Assembly (NCBI GenBank): GCA_964461135.1
Contig: CAYWTB010000110.1
Coordinates: forward strand, 1-14,790
Origin: RQOF01 sp964461135
GTDB taxonomy: Bacteria > Calditrichota > Calditrichia > RBG-13-44-9
Length of the DNA stretch: 14,790 nucleotides
Direction: 5' to 3'
Shown piece after piece: positions 1-7,190 of this stretch (the first letter of the stretch is position 1; each line of letters opens with the position of its first letter). The notes beneath the pieces are model-generated. The model was not told where the DNA came from, made no database searches, and saw only the letters and a program-made list of their open reading frames with translations. The translations under genes were made by a program, and so were the position numbers.

Positions 1-120
1 TCTATGGGTTTATCCCGTTCTTTCTACACCTACTACTGTCGAAGATGAGTTAAAATTAACATCGCTATCTACAATATTCTTTTTATGGAGGGATACTTAC
101 TAACTCCTATATAACAACAA

Positions 121-143
121 AGCCTCCAGTCTGCCTGGAGGCT
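121..143 (-). terminator. Rho-independent terminator hairpin
   Basis: A perfect 9-bp stem AGCCTCCAG / CTGGAGGCT surrounds a 5-nt loop. Read on the minus strand it is followed by TTTGTTGTT, a fair U-rich tail, so it most likely ends leftward transcription. On the plus strand the downstream sequence is less U-rich, so it is better as a minus-strand terminator. No intact minus-strand gene ends close to it (the nearest stop of any kind is at 368), which fits a gene that has decayed or been deleted between the two. Confidence 0.7.
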
Positions 144-367
144 ATATTCAAACTTTGATTTGAGTTTTTGAAATGGAAGCGATTTTAGTATTGGTCAAAA
201 ATATTTATAAATGGTCAGCAGAGAAAGCATTCTACCAATTCTTCCATAAAAAACTGACAGTCAACAAATCGACCGGTTTAAAAATAATAAAAAATTTCTT
301 CAATTTTTTTCGAGATTTAATTCGTTAATGGTTCATATAATTAAACACTCCTCTAGCGTTTGGCATA

Positions 368-547
368 TTATAATTCCTCTAGGTCAACCGGATATTTTAA
401 GCTAAAATGAAGACCCACCTTAACTGTTAATCTTTTTCTAATAACATTTTCATCCAAATCAAGATAACTATCCGAATTATTGAAATTGCCCACCAGATAT
501 CCAGCCTCTGGTATTAATGCCCGGGAAGTTGAAGATCTGAAAAGCAT
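368..547 (-). pseudogene. C-terminal remnant of an outer-membrane-type protein
   Basis: A 59-codon minus-strand reading frame from an ATG at 547 to TAA at 368. It reads like real protein rather than noise: it ends with alternating hydrophobic and polar residues (RLTVKVGLHFSLKYPV) typical of the last strands of an outer-membrane beta-barrel, preceded by a turn-rich acidic stretch (NNSDSYLDLDENV). There is no signal peptide, and the frame stays open upstream only to about 568, where a stop closes it. I saw no obvious Shine-Dalgarno. The simplest reading is the decayed 3' end of a longer barrel gene whose 5' part has been lost or has diverged. A genuine small protein is the alternative. Confidence 0.45.
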
Positions 548-640
548 CCTGATGATCCGGAAGGTATCTTAAATGGAATAATACTGGAATAATCAGCAAA
601 TAAAAAAAATATATAATGTTAGTATTTGTAAAATGGCTCT

Positions 641-827
641 TCACAATAATGCATACCTGAACTCGTAAAAGATTACAAGTAATCCATCTTTAACCATGAA
701 TATTTCATCAAATTTAATGAATCGTATCTGGCTGTTCGGTAAAAATAAGTTACCTTTCTTGCCTTCCTCAAAAATTTATTTGATACCCTTTGATGTCACA
801 CTCGAATTGAAGACAATCATTTGTTTC
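641..827 (-). pseudogene. Possible frameshifted gene remnant
   Basis: Two minus-strand frames join into one protein-like stretch of about 61 codons if one base is removed from the run of five A at 770-774 (TTTTT on the coding strand). The upstream part ends ...DIKGYQINF, and the downstream part starts EEGKKGNLFLPNSQ and continues to TGA at 641. There is no start codon, and an in-frame TAG sits at 828-830. The sequence is AT-rich, so chance openness cannot be excluded. No family is recognised. This is a weak call based only on amino-acid texture and the homopolymer position. Confidence 0.22.
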
Positions 828-851
828 CTATACACAAAACGTCTTTTCTCT

Positions 852-961
852 GTTACTTTTTGACGGACCAAAAAGTAACCAAAAAGTCCTCCGGCGAAAT
901 AAACTCGCCCAGGTCTTAAACAATAGTATTGTTAGTCAGTGCTCAAACAAAATTTCGCCGG
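852..961. repeat. Compound palindromic intergenic repeat
   Basis: Two nested features are visible. First, a perfect 11-bp inverted repeat GTTACTTTTTG / CAAAAAGTAAC (852-862 and 869-879) has a 6-nt loop, and its right arm is partly repeated in direct orientation (CCAAAAAGT at 868-876 and 879-887). Second, a perfect 10-bp inverted repeat CCGGCGAAAT / ATTTCGCCGG (891-900 and 952-961) flanks 51 nt. The hairpin has no U-tail on either strand, so it is not a classical terminator. The combination of an AAAAAGTAAC stem followed by a GGCGAAA...TTTCGCC pair resembles dispersed intergenic repeats I remember from Bacteroidota-related genomes. That resemblance is recollection, not a search result. Confidence 0.6.
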
Positions 962-1031
962 TTGAAAAACATAATCGTTTACCTAATTTTTTAGATGCTC
1001 ATTTTGGTGATGAACCTGTAAAATAGTCCTT

Positions 1032-1814
1032 TTAGAAGTCTGTACAGTATCCGGATAAATAGATAAATACTTCTTCGCCGCCTCCCGCATCACTTTTTAC
1101 TTGCACACCTATTCGTTCGCCTTTCTGATAAGATACTGGCTCGTTTATATCCGTATAACAAAACAGATGATTTCCGGTTACCTGTATACTGATTTCAGAA
1201 CCGATAAAACTTCCATTCTTTGTAAGAAATAAGCGGTAAGTGTCGCCAGCAGCCCGGTCATCTTCAGCTACCTGAACACCGGTAATGGTTACTGCTCTTT
1301 CTGCTACCATAGTTTGCGAAGCAACCCATTGAGCATCGCCTGCAAACGGTTGGAGAACGGCTGGTCTGAAAGTAGCATTAATGTTCAGCATATAGAAATA
1401 GGGAGATCTCCAGAAAATTTTAGGCATTAATGCCAGTGAATCAGCTTTTTCGGCTCTCAGACTGTAAGGAACACTGGAAAGAGCGATACGGGGCGTCAGT
1501 TCCGGATCGTTTTCAACTTTTATGCTCAACCAGTATGGCGCATCAAATGGTAAATCGAGCGGCACTATACTTCCTAATTGTACCCGAAATATTCCCTGGG
1601 CCACCGGCTCCGTGGGATGCTCTTCAATCCACAGAGTATTCCCACCCGACTGAGCATCATAAATAGTAAAGGTCAATTTTAAATTTCCGGTAATGGGATT
1701 TTTATTGGCATCTGTTAAGTAACCCTGGTAATTCATTTCACGTGGCACTTGCGCCAGACACGTTCCCGCAATTGCAAGTAAAAACAATAATAAAGTTTGA
1801 ATTTTGTGTCTCAT
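1032..1814 (-). CDS. Secreted modular protein, shared N-terminal domain
   Basis: A 260-residue exported protein. The ATG at 1814 has a strong Shine-Dalgarno (AGGAGG at 1820-1825, 5 nt away). The signal peptide covers residues 1-21, cleaved before Gln22 (TCLA|Q). Residues 22-119 form a domain (NYQGYLTD, FTIYDAQSGG, GIFRVQLG, FDAPYWL, PRIALSSVPYSL) that is about 72% identical, without gaps, to residues 21-118 of the protein at 12006-13295. Such domains are common at the N-terminus of secreted proteins in FCB bacteria, often before tail-fibre-like or other beta-rich modules. The C-terminal half (about 131-260) is a predicted beta-sandwich-like module not related to the C-terminus of its partner. 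There is no T9SS sorting domain, so the surface destination is uncertain. Its function is unknown; a surface or extracellular structural/adhesive role is inferred. The next gene upstream ends 120 bp away. Confidence 0.85.
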   Translation of the reverse strand: MRHKIQTLLLFLLAIAGTCLAQVPREMNYQGYLTDANKNPITGNLKLTFTIYDAQSGGNTLWIEEHPTEPVAQGIFRVQLGSIVPLDLPFDAPYWLSIKVENDPELTPRIALSSVPYSLRAEKADSLALMPKIFWRSPYFYMLNINATFRPAVLQPFAGDAQWVASQTMVAERAVTITGVQVAEDDRAAGDTYRLFLTKNGSFIGSEISIQVTGNHLFCYTDINEPVSYQKGERIGVQVKSDAGGGEEVFIYLSGYCTDF

Positions 1815-1934
1815 GAAATCCTCCTGATTTTAAGTCATTTAACCCTTTTAATTAGAGCCAGTGGCTTGTTGTGCTCTTGATTTTAATCTGTTTAATAAAG
1901 TTTTCACCGCAGATATCACCTTTACGAGATAATT

Positions 1935-2399
1935 TTACCCAAAAACGTCTTGAATGGTCTGTTTATGAAAATCAATAGTGGAAGTGGTAACCTGCTGAAC
2001 ATATTCATTAAATCCACTCGCCACATTTTCCATACCATAAAGCAACTGACCCAGGAAATCGGATAATTCATCAGTCCGGGGGCTTGAAAAAGAATTCGTG
2101 AACAGCGGGAATAATTGTCGTGAAAGGGTCATAAATCTTTCCAGGGTAATTTTGCGGAGACTTCCAGCTATTTGGATATGGGTTTTATTAAATATCTCTT
2201 CACCTTGAGGGGGATTTACCATCCCCAGGGCGATATAAAACATCCAGCTTTCCCACAAGACCACATAGATATAAAACAAATCTTTATCAGGAATCTCAAT
2301 ATTTAATGCTCTTAGTACATCTTTTTCCTGAGTGGCACTGGAAATTATATTTTTAGCAAATTCCACCGCTAAATCGTTGAGGTGACTTTTTGGGGTCAT
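1935..2399 (-). CDS. Hypothetical alpha-helical cytoplasmic protein
   Basis: A 154-residue protein that I do not recognise. The ATG at 2399 is supported by AAGGA (2408-2412) with 8 nt spacing. There is no signal peptide; the sequence appears mostly alpha-helical, with a hydrophobic, aromatic stretch around residues 41-61 (LFYIYVVLWESWMFYIALGM) that is interrupted by Glu and Trp and is more likely a buried helix than a membrane span. The C-terminal 50 residues look amphipathic. It lies between two exported-protein genes on the same strand, 193 bp downstream of the barrel gene and 120 bp upstream of the modular secreted protein, so co-transcription is possible but not evident. The coding evidence is length, start signal and sensible composition. 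Confidence 0.75.
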   Translation of the reverse strand: MTPKSHLNDLAVEFAKNIISSATQEKDVLRALNIEIPDKDLFYIYVVLWESWMFYIALGMVNPPQGEEIFNKTHIQIAGSLRKITLERFMTLSRQLFPLFTNSFSSPRTDELSDFLGQLLYGMENVASGFNEYVQQVTTSTIDFHKQTIQDVFG

Positions 2400-2592
2400 T
2401 CCATTAGTCCTTATGATTAATTTGAATTTCTATACCGAAGAATTAGTTTAGTTTTATGAGAGCGGACCTGCCAGACCAGACGACAAATCATGAATTAAAT
2501 TCCTAAAAAACGGAACAGAACATTTGAGGTCTCAAACAAAAAAATACCAGGCTATTCAGAAAACAAAAAGTTGTATATTCCACATTTCCAGT

Positions 2593-3720
2593 TTAAAAAT
2601 TGATCGCCACTCCAATTCCGAAATTGAAACCTGTAACAGACTTATTATTTTTTATACCGCCGAAAAAATATTTTAATTCTGCCAGGCCTGATATAGCGGG
2701 ATTTATAGTCAATTCCGGCGCCACTCCCACACCCACAAGCCTTGCTCCGGAAAACAGTGAAACTGATTTTTGAGAAAAATATAAATCCAGCATTGTCCGC
2801 AGGTACAGGCGGCGTTGCATGCGAAGGCGGTAATTCCCCGATATTTCGAACTGATCGGGATTATATTTCTCCCGCTCACTGACTGGCTGACTGGGAATAT
2901 AATATTCATTTCGAGGGTGGATACGGTATATCACCCGCACATTTAATTCATCAAATCCGAAATATTTTAGATATTTGAGCGCCAGTAGAAACCTGTTACC
3001 GGCAGATACTATCTTCTTCCCGTCAATTTTGTCAGACCCAAAACGGAAATAAGTCAGATCTGAAGTCAGCCGGGATGTCTCATCCAGGCGGTAATCACCT
3101 CCTGCAGTCAAAAGTAGTTCATTTCCGGAATCGTACTCGCCGAAGTCGCTGACAGGTTTATATTTCCTTTTTACCTGGTAAGACAGACCAAATCCTATTA
3201 CCAGCGATTCTTTCAGCTGCAGGGCCCGGCTAATGCCCAGGGAATAATTTAATCCCTGTCCCAGATTGGGATATTGCAACCGGAACAGATTCTGACTCAT
3301 CTCTACAGAGGTTCCAAATTGTTCCGGAGTTAATTCATTTTTACCGGTAGGTAAATTTATCGCCAGATGTAAGATCGAGGAATAATTGCTGAGATAATAA
3401 CTGAATATGGTCTGGAAATCCGTGAATCCACTCAGGCTGCTGACGTCTCCGCCCACGCTGGCCCGACCAAACCGCATGGATAAATTCAAATCCGGAGAAA
3501 TGGGATAATACATATACGCCATGATGCTCACTTCAGATAAATCAGGCAGCGAATCCATCTTCCAATTCTGAAACACCGGAGTTATCTGTATCACTTTACG
3601 ATTAACAGGTAAGTCCGGTCCTGACCAGGCAATATTCACCCAAATGACGAGCATACCTGATAATATCATTAGATTCTTCAGAATCATTGCCTGATTCCAT
3701 ATGTGTTCTGCTTTATTCAT
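2593..3720 (-). CDS. Outer-membrane beta-barrel protein
   Basis: A 375-residue exported protein with the texture of an outer-membrane barrel: many short alternating strands (for example SLGISRALQLKESLVIGFGL at 160-179 and the Tyr/Arg-rich strands at 295-315), frequent Gly and aromatic residues at strand ends, and a terminal strand ending in Phe (FGIGVAINF, 367-375), the usual signal for the Bam insertion machinery. A hydrophobic signal segment lies at about 16-32, with likely cleavage near Ser33/Gly34. The ATG at 3720 has no clear Shine-Dalgarno; the in-frame ATG at 3687 (residue 12) would give a more typical signal peptide and may be the true start. No substrate can be inferred; the family could be a transporter-like porin or a structural barrel. 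The upstream region is occupied by a 263-bp palindromic repeat that begins 23 bp from the annotated start. Confidence 0.8.
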   Translation of the reverse strand: MNKAEHIWNQAMILKNLMILSGMLVIWVNIAWSGPDLPVNRKVIQITPVFQNWKMDSLPDLSEVSIMAYMYYPISPDLNLSMRFGRASVGGDVSSLSGFTDFQTIFSYYLSNYSSILHLAINLPTGKNELTPEQFGTSVEMSQNLFRLQYPNLGQGLNYSLGISRALQLKESLVIGFGLSYQVKRKYKPVSDFGEYDSGNELLLTAGGDYRLDETSRLTSDLTYFRFGSDKIDGKKIVSAGNRFLLALKYLKYFGFDELNVRVIYRIHPRNEYYIPSQPVSEREKYNPDQFEISGNYRLRMQRRLYLRTMLDLYFSQKSVSLFSGARLVGVGVAPELTINPAISGLAELKYFFGGIKNNKSVTGFNFGIGVAINF

Positions 3721-3743
3721 GACTTGTTATCACAAGGGAGGGA

Positions 3744-4006
3744 AACCACTTAAAATAATATGATTATTGCTTAAGCTCCAAAAATGTTATGGTAATATAT
3801 TGTTATTTTTATACTTAGTGAGCCAGTCATTTCGAGCGAAGTCCCGGTTTACTGGGACGTAGCCGAGAAATCTTCATAAGTTCAATAGATTCCTCCCCAT
3901 CTGGCCGCCGGACAGGCACTTCGCTCATTTCATTCGCTTCGGTCGGAATGACTTGTAAATTTTATTTTTCTGATTTAAGGCAATAATCATATAATTTTAA
4001 GTGGTT
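3744..4006. repeat. Nested palindromic element with 31-bp outer arms
   Basis: The outer arms at 3744-3774 and 3975-4006 are inverted copies: AACCACTTAAAAT, one mismatch, ATATGATTATTGC, a one-base indel, then TTAA, so 30 of 32 aligned positions match. Between them lies a second, different inverted-repeat element (3826-3952). The whole 263-bp unit sits in the intergenic space directly upstream of the barrel gene. It has the size and form of a MITE-like or REP-in-palindrome composite. No transposase reading frame is inside. I did not see another copy of the outer arms in the window. Confidence 0.75.
3826..3952. repeat. REP-like repeat of the GTCATTTCGAGCGAAG type
   Basis: The ends are GTCATTTCGAGCGAAG (3826-3841) and CTTCGGTCGGAATGAC (3937-3952), inverted with 14 of 16 matches. 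Just inside the left end is a smaller palindrome, GTCCC...GGGAC (3841-3845 and 3854-3858), followed by GTAGCCGAGAAATC. This is a widely dispersed non-coding repeat type that I recognise from Bacteroidota, Ignavibacteria and related environmental genomes. It has no coding capacity and can fold into a long hairpin. Confidence 0.8.
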
Positions 4007-4277
4007 AGACTGATTTCATGATGCAATACTGTCCAAAGAGATATTTTTACTATGTTCTTATTGATTTTTTATTCGGTTAATGCTGCAGACCGAACAAGGA
4101 ATGTATTTGTCTGCTTTCCCGGGGACTGGAACAGAATTTAAAAATGCAGAGGAGAGCTTTGCGGAAGGCATTAATCTTTCCGATACTCAAGCTCCCTGAT
4201 GTAAAGTCATTTTCTTGAAAATATTATGTGTTATCCGTTCCCTTTCACACGATCAGCAAGATTTATCAAAAGAGTAT
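4007..4277. other. Intergenic stretch, one small open frame
   Basis: Between the nested palindrome and the end of the propeller gene there is no recognisable gene. A 39-codon plus-strand frame (4080-4199, ATG to TGA) is noticeably less AT-rich than the surroundings, but it has no Shine-Dalgarno, and the same segment is also open in one minus-strand frame. No clear terminator for the propeller gene was found here. Confidence 0.4.
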
Positions 4278-7097
4278 CTATTTAATTAACAGCAGCTTAC
4301 GACTGGCCGCATAGCTGGTTGTTTTGATGCGGCATACGTAAATCCCGCTTGCCAGCGGTAATCCCTTATCGTCTTTTCCATCCCAGAAAATCCGGTGCCG
4401 CCCTTTCTCCTGTTCCTCATTTACCAGATTTCGAATTTTCCGTCCCAGAACATCATAAATTACCAGAGTTATTTTCTCGGTGCGGGCAATGCCATAAAGA
4501 ATCATCGTTTCCGAGTTGAAGGGATTGGGATAATTCTGTGCTAAAAAATAATCGTCCGGAGTCAGGGTGGTGCCTTGGGTAAATTTCTGTGCAAACTCCG
4601 AGGTGCCCACAAGTATTCTCAAATGACGGACAGAAAATTCCGTGCTTAATCTAATTATAAAAGATGTGGTATTTGCCGGGAGAAATTTGTGCTCATCCTG
4701 GTCATAAACATAGAGCCGTGAGGCAGCGGGTAATTTACCATTTTCAATCAAATCAACGGTAACCCCGTCACTCGCGTGCTGTCCTGATAACTCCAGATCC
4801 CAGTACTGCCCATCTTGAGAAATGGGTTTGAAATTTCCGGCATATCGTTTCTTTCCCTCCACAATGGATAAGCGAAGATCATCAGTTAAAGAAGGAGCTT
4901 CACTGAAATCACGACTGTCTCTCTCCTGCGAAGCTTCCTTTAATAAACCCAAATAATTTTGTGCATCCCTGAACTGAGTCCCGGGAATTCTGGCAATTAC
5001 CTGAAGATAATATTCATTCGCAGGATCAAAGGGAAATCCGGTTTCGGCCAATCCCAGACTGTCTCCGGATTCCACCGGCGGAATGGATACTAAGTAAGAA
5101 TAAACATCAGAATTGTAAACAAAGTATCCCTCCCAGGGCATTAACGTTTTTACATTGTATTGATATTCTGTTCCATTATAATACACTGGACGTTCAAGCG
5201 CGTATGTCGAATTTGATTTTTTCTGTAAGGGTAAAGCAATTCCGATACTATCCCAGGAGACGGAAAAAGGAAACGGATTTCCAATCTGATTCCAGCCGGG
5301 ATTAATGCTGAGATTATAGGGACTCTGCGGGCTTACAGATTGCACACTGTCAATATCAAACACCCGGCCATTCGCAGTGATCAGCCAGAATGCATTGCCG
5401 GGATTTAATCCAACTTCAAGCTGCGGAAATTCCAGATAAGAATCACCCTGCCAGCGCATGATTCTCCATATTTTCGGATTATATTCACCGTAATCATCTC
5501 CCAGAACAGATAGAATGTCGGAATGAGCGGCGGCCACAGGAAGAGATATCATTTTGTAAATCCCGCGCTCGAACGTTGATGGACAGGTAACCGACAACTC
5601 TTTTACAGGAATAAAAAGCGGATTTAATTCAGGTGATCGGTCGGGATGAGTAAATTGCCCTGTACTATCCAGGAAGGTTAAATAATATTGAATCCCCCGC
5701 AGAGTCACCATACTTGCCGGTATGGTCACCACCAGAGAATCACCACTTGTGACTAAGGGCCGGCGCTGGTACTCCCTCTGACCACCCATTCGGAAAAAAA
5801 GAGTTCCGGACACGAATTTAAAATTTGCCGGCGGTATAATGCTCAGGTTAATGTCTTCCTGATTATCGGCAGGAGGATGTGAGACTGTCAGGTTTGAATC
5901 GAGTACGGAAAGAGCCAAAATACCGTCTCCCGACTCAATCTGGGGATAAATGTTAAGTACATAAACCGTACCCTCGTCGCTTATTACCGGCGAGGTTCGC
6001 CCCCAGCGGTTGGTAAAATACTTCCAGGCCAGTGTTCCATCAGGATTGATCACATATAAATATCCATCATCCGAACCGATATAAATTCTGCCTGAGCCGT
6101 CAATAGCAGGTGATGAGCTTACCGGGGCAGTGGTCGGAAAAATCCAGCGAAGTGTCCCATTTGAATTAATTGCGTAGATATTATAATCGTCGCAACCGAC
6201 ATAAATGGTGCCATCCGCGCCGATTCCAGGCGAGGACCGGATGGGCGCCTGAGTAAAGAACGACCATTTCAGGGTACTGTCAGAATTAAGAGCATATAAT
6301 ACTCCTTCCGAAGATCCCGCATAGATAGTGCCGTCTACTCCCAGGGCCGGTGATGATTCAGAAAACCCATTCAACAGGAATGTCCAGCGTGGCGACCCAT
6401 CTGGATTAATGGCATGAACCACTCCCAGGGCACCGGAAAATATTCCCTCCGGGGAGGAGAGATAAATGGTTCCATCGGAAGCAAAGGCGGGTTCGCTTGC
6501 ATTCCCGCCCAACGAATATTCCCACTTTACCGTGCTGTCCGGATTTATTGCGTAGAGTATGCCACCCCCCGGTATAGTTGAATCAAAATAGATGGTTCCG
6601 TCTGGTCCGATCATTACTGATGATGATGTTCCAAATTCCGTATAAGTCCTGGTCCAGCGCAGGGTTCCATCCGGATTAACGGCATTTAATACATTGCCGG
6701 AAGTAAAATAAATAATATCATTTGCATCCACTGCAGCCGAAGCGTTTATATATCCCTTTCCCGAAATAAAGAACCACTTTAAAGTTCCATCCGGATTAAC
6801 GGCATAAAGGGTGTCCGGCGAGGAATTGGAACCGAAATAAAGTGTGCCATCCGGTCCGATTACTACAGACACAGAGGTAGAAATTTTTGCGGAAAATTTC
6901 CAGCTCAGGTAGGGATTTTCGGGACCGTAGGAAAGTTGCCGTCCGGTATGGAAGATGTCACGCCGGAACATGGGCCATTGACCTGTAGACGGTTGGGCAT
7001 TAATCTCACTGCTTAAAAATACTAAACCCAGGAGCAAAAATATCACCTGTCCGTACCTGAATGAACAATTCAAAAGTAATGACTGAAATCTTCTCAT
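4278..7097 (-). CDS. Secreted PQQ-type beta-propeller protein, T9SS-sorted
   Basis: A 939-residue exported protein. The signal peptide covers about residues 1-34 (SSEINA|Q), after a long, basic N-region. Residues 40-400 hold eight propeller repeats with the core 'DGT-[IL]-Y-x-G-S ... LYA[VI]NPDGT-L-[KR]-W', seen at about residues 83, 124, 166, 208, 255, 295, 333 and 375, of the PQQ-like/outer-membrane BamB-type repeat family; the catalytic features of quinoprotein dehydrogenases are not evident, so a binding or scaffold role is more likely than an enzyme. Residues 400-840 contain Ig-like or other beta-rich segments (NPGNAFWLI, GWNQIGNPFPFSVSW). Residues 849-939 are a type IX sorting domain (QNYPNPFN, YDVLGRKI, WDGKDDKG, SGIYVCRI). 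The ATG at 7097 lacks a Shine-Dalgarno. A surface-anchored or secreted location is inferred from the sorting domain; the T9SS machinery itself is not in the window. Confidence 0.9.
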   Translation of the reverse strand: MRRFQSLLLNCSFRYGQVIFLLLGLVFLSSEINAQPSTGQWPMFRRDIFHTGRQLSYGPENPYLSWKFSAKISTSVSVVIGPDGTLYFGSNSSPDTLYAVNPDGTLKWFFISGKGYINASAAVDANDIIYFTSGNVLNAVNPDGTLRWTRTYTEFGTSSSVMIGPDGTIYFDSTIPGGGILYAINPDSTVKWEYSLGGNASEPAFASDGTIYLSSPEGIFSGALGVVHAINPDGSPRWTFLLNGFSESSPALGVDGTIYAGSSEGVLYALNSDSTLKWSFFTQAPIRSSPGIGADGTIYVGCDDYNIYAINSNGTLRWIFPTTAPVSSSPAIDGSGRIYIGSDDGYLYVINPDGTLAWKYFTNRWGRTSPVISDEGTVYVLNIYPQIESGDGILALSVLDSNLTVSHPPADNQEDINLSIIPPANFKFVSGTLFFRMGGQREYQRRPLVTSGDSLVVTIPASMVTLRGIQYYLTFLDSTGQFTHPDRSPELNPLFIPVKELSVTCPSTFERGIYKMISLPVAAAHSDILSVLGDDYGEYNPKIWRIMRWQGDSYLEFPQLEVGLNPGNAFWLITANGRVFDIDSVQSVSPQSPYNLSINPGWNQIGNPFPFSVSWDSIGIALPLQKKSNSTYALERPVYYNGTEYQYNVKTLMPWEGYFVYNSDVYSYLVSIPPVESGDSLGLAETGFPFDPANEYYLQVIARIPGTQFRDAQNYLGLLKEASQERDSRDFSEAPSLTDDLRLSIVEGKKRYAGNFKPISQDGQYWDLELSGQHASDGVTVDLIENGKLPAASRLYVYDQDEHKFLPANTTSFIIRLSTEFSVRHLRILVGTSEFAQKFTQGTTLTPDDYFLAQNYPNPFNSETMILYGIARTEKITLVIYDVLGRKIRNLVNEEQEKGRHRIFWDGKDDKGLPLASGIYVCRIKTTSYAASRKLLLIK

Positions 7098-7122
7098 AAC
7101 GTCAACATTTGAAATTCAACAT

Positions 7123-7128
7123 ATTATA
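7123..7128 (-). promoter_or_regulatory. Possible -10 element of the propeller gene
   Basis: TATAAT on the minus strand lies 25 nt upstream of the propeller ATG at 7097, in a very AT-rich 93-bp gap. I could not find a convincing -35 hexamer, and this AT content makes a chance match likely, so this is only a candidate. Confidence 0.25.
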
Positions 7129-7190
7129 AATTTATATAAAATAATAAAAAAAATTAAAATTTTTAAAATAAACCCAAAAAAAACAGATGT

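Larger units (their letters stand above)
144..1031. other. Gene-poor, AT-rich flank with remnants and repeats
   Basis: This stretch of almost 900 bp has no intact gene of normal length. It contains a minus-strand outer-membrane-protein-like tail (368-547), a weaker frameshifted minus-strand remnant (641-827) and a compound inverted repeat (852-961), each listed separately. The rest is AT-rich with frequent stops on both strands. I saw no tRNA, rRNA or CRISPR-like structure in it. Confidence 0.6.

Noticed and set aside
2..103. Plus-strand open frame entering from the left edge, ending 17 nt before the hairpin at 121-143
   Set aside because: Thirty-three codons without a start and with no recognisable motif; the U-rich side of the hairpin points to minus-strand termination, so a plus-strand gene end is not supported.
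173..328. Plus-strand 51-codon basic open frame (ATG to TAA)
   Set aside because: No Shine-Dalgarno, composition dominated by Lys, Phe, Asn and Ile as expected from AT-rich DNA, and opposite to all real genes.
3826..3952. CRISPR repeat or rho-independent terminator
   Set aside because: There is only one unit, no regular spacers and no U-tail; the sequence matches a known style of dispersed palindromic repeat instead.
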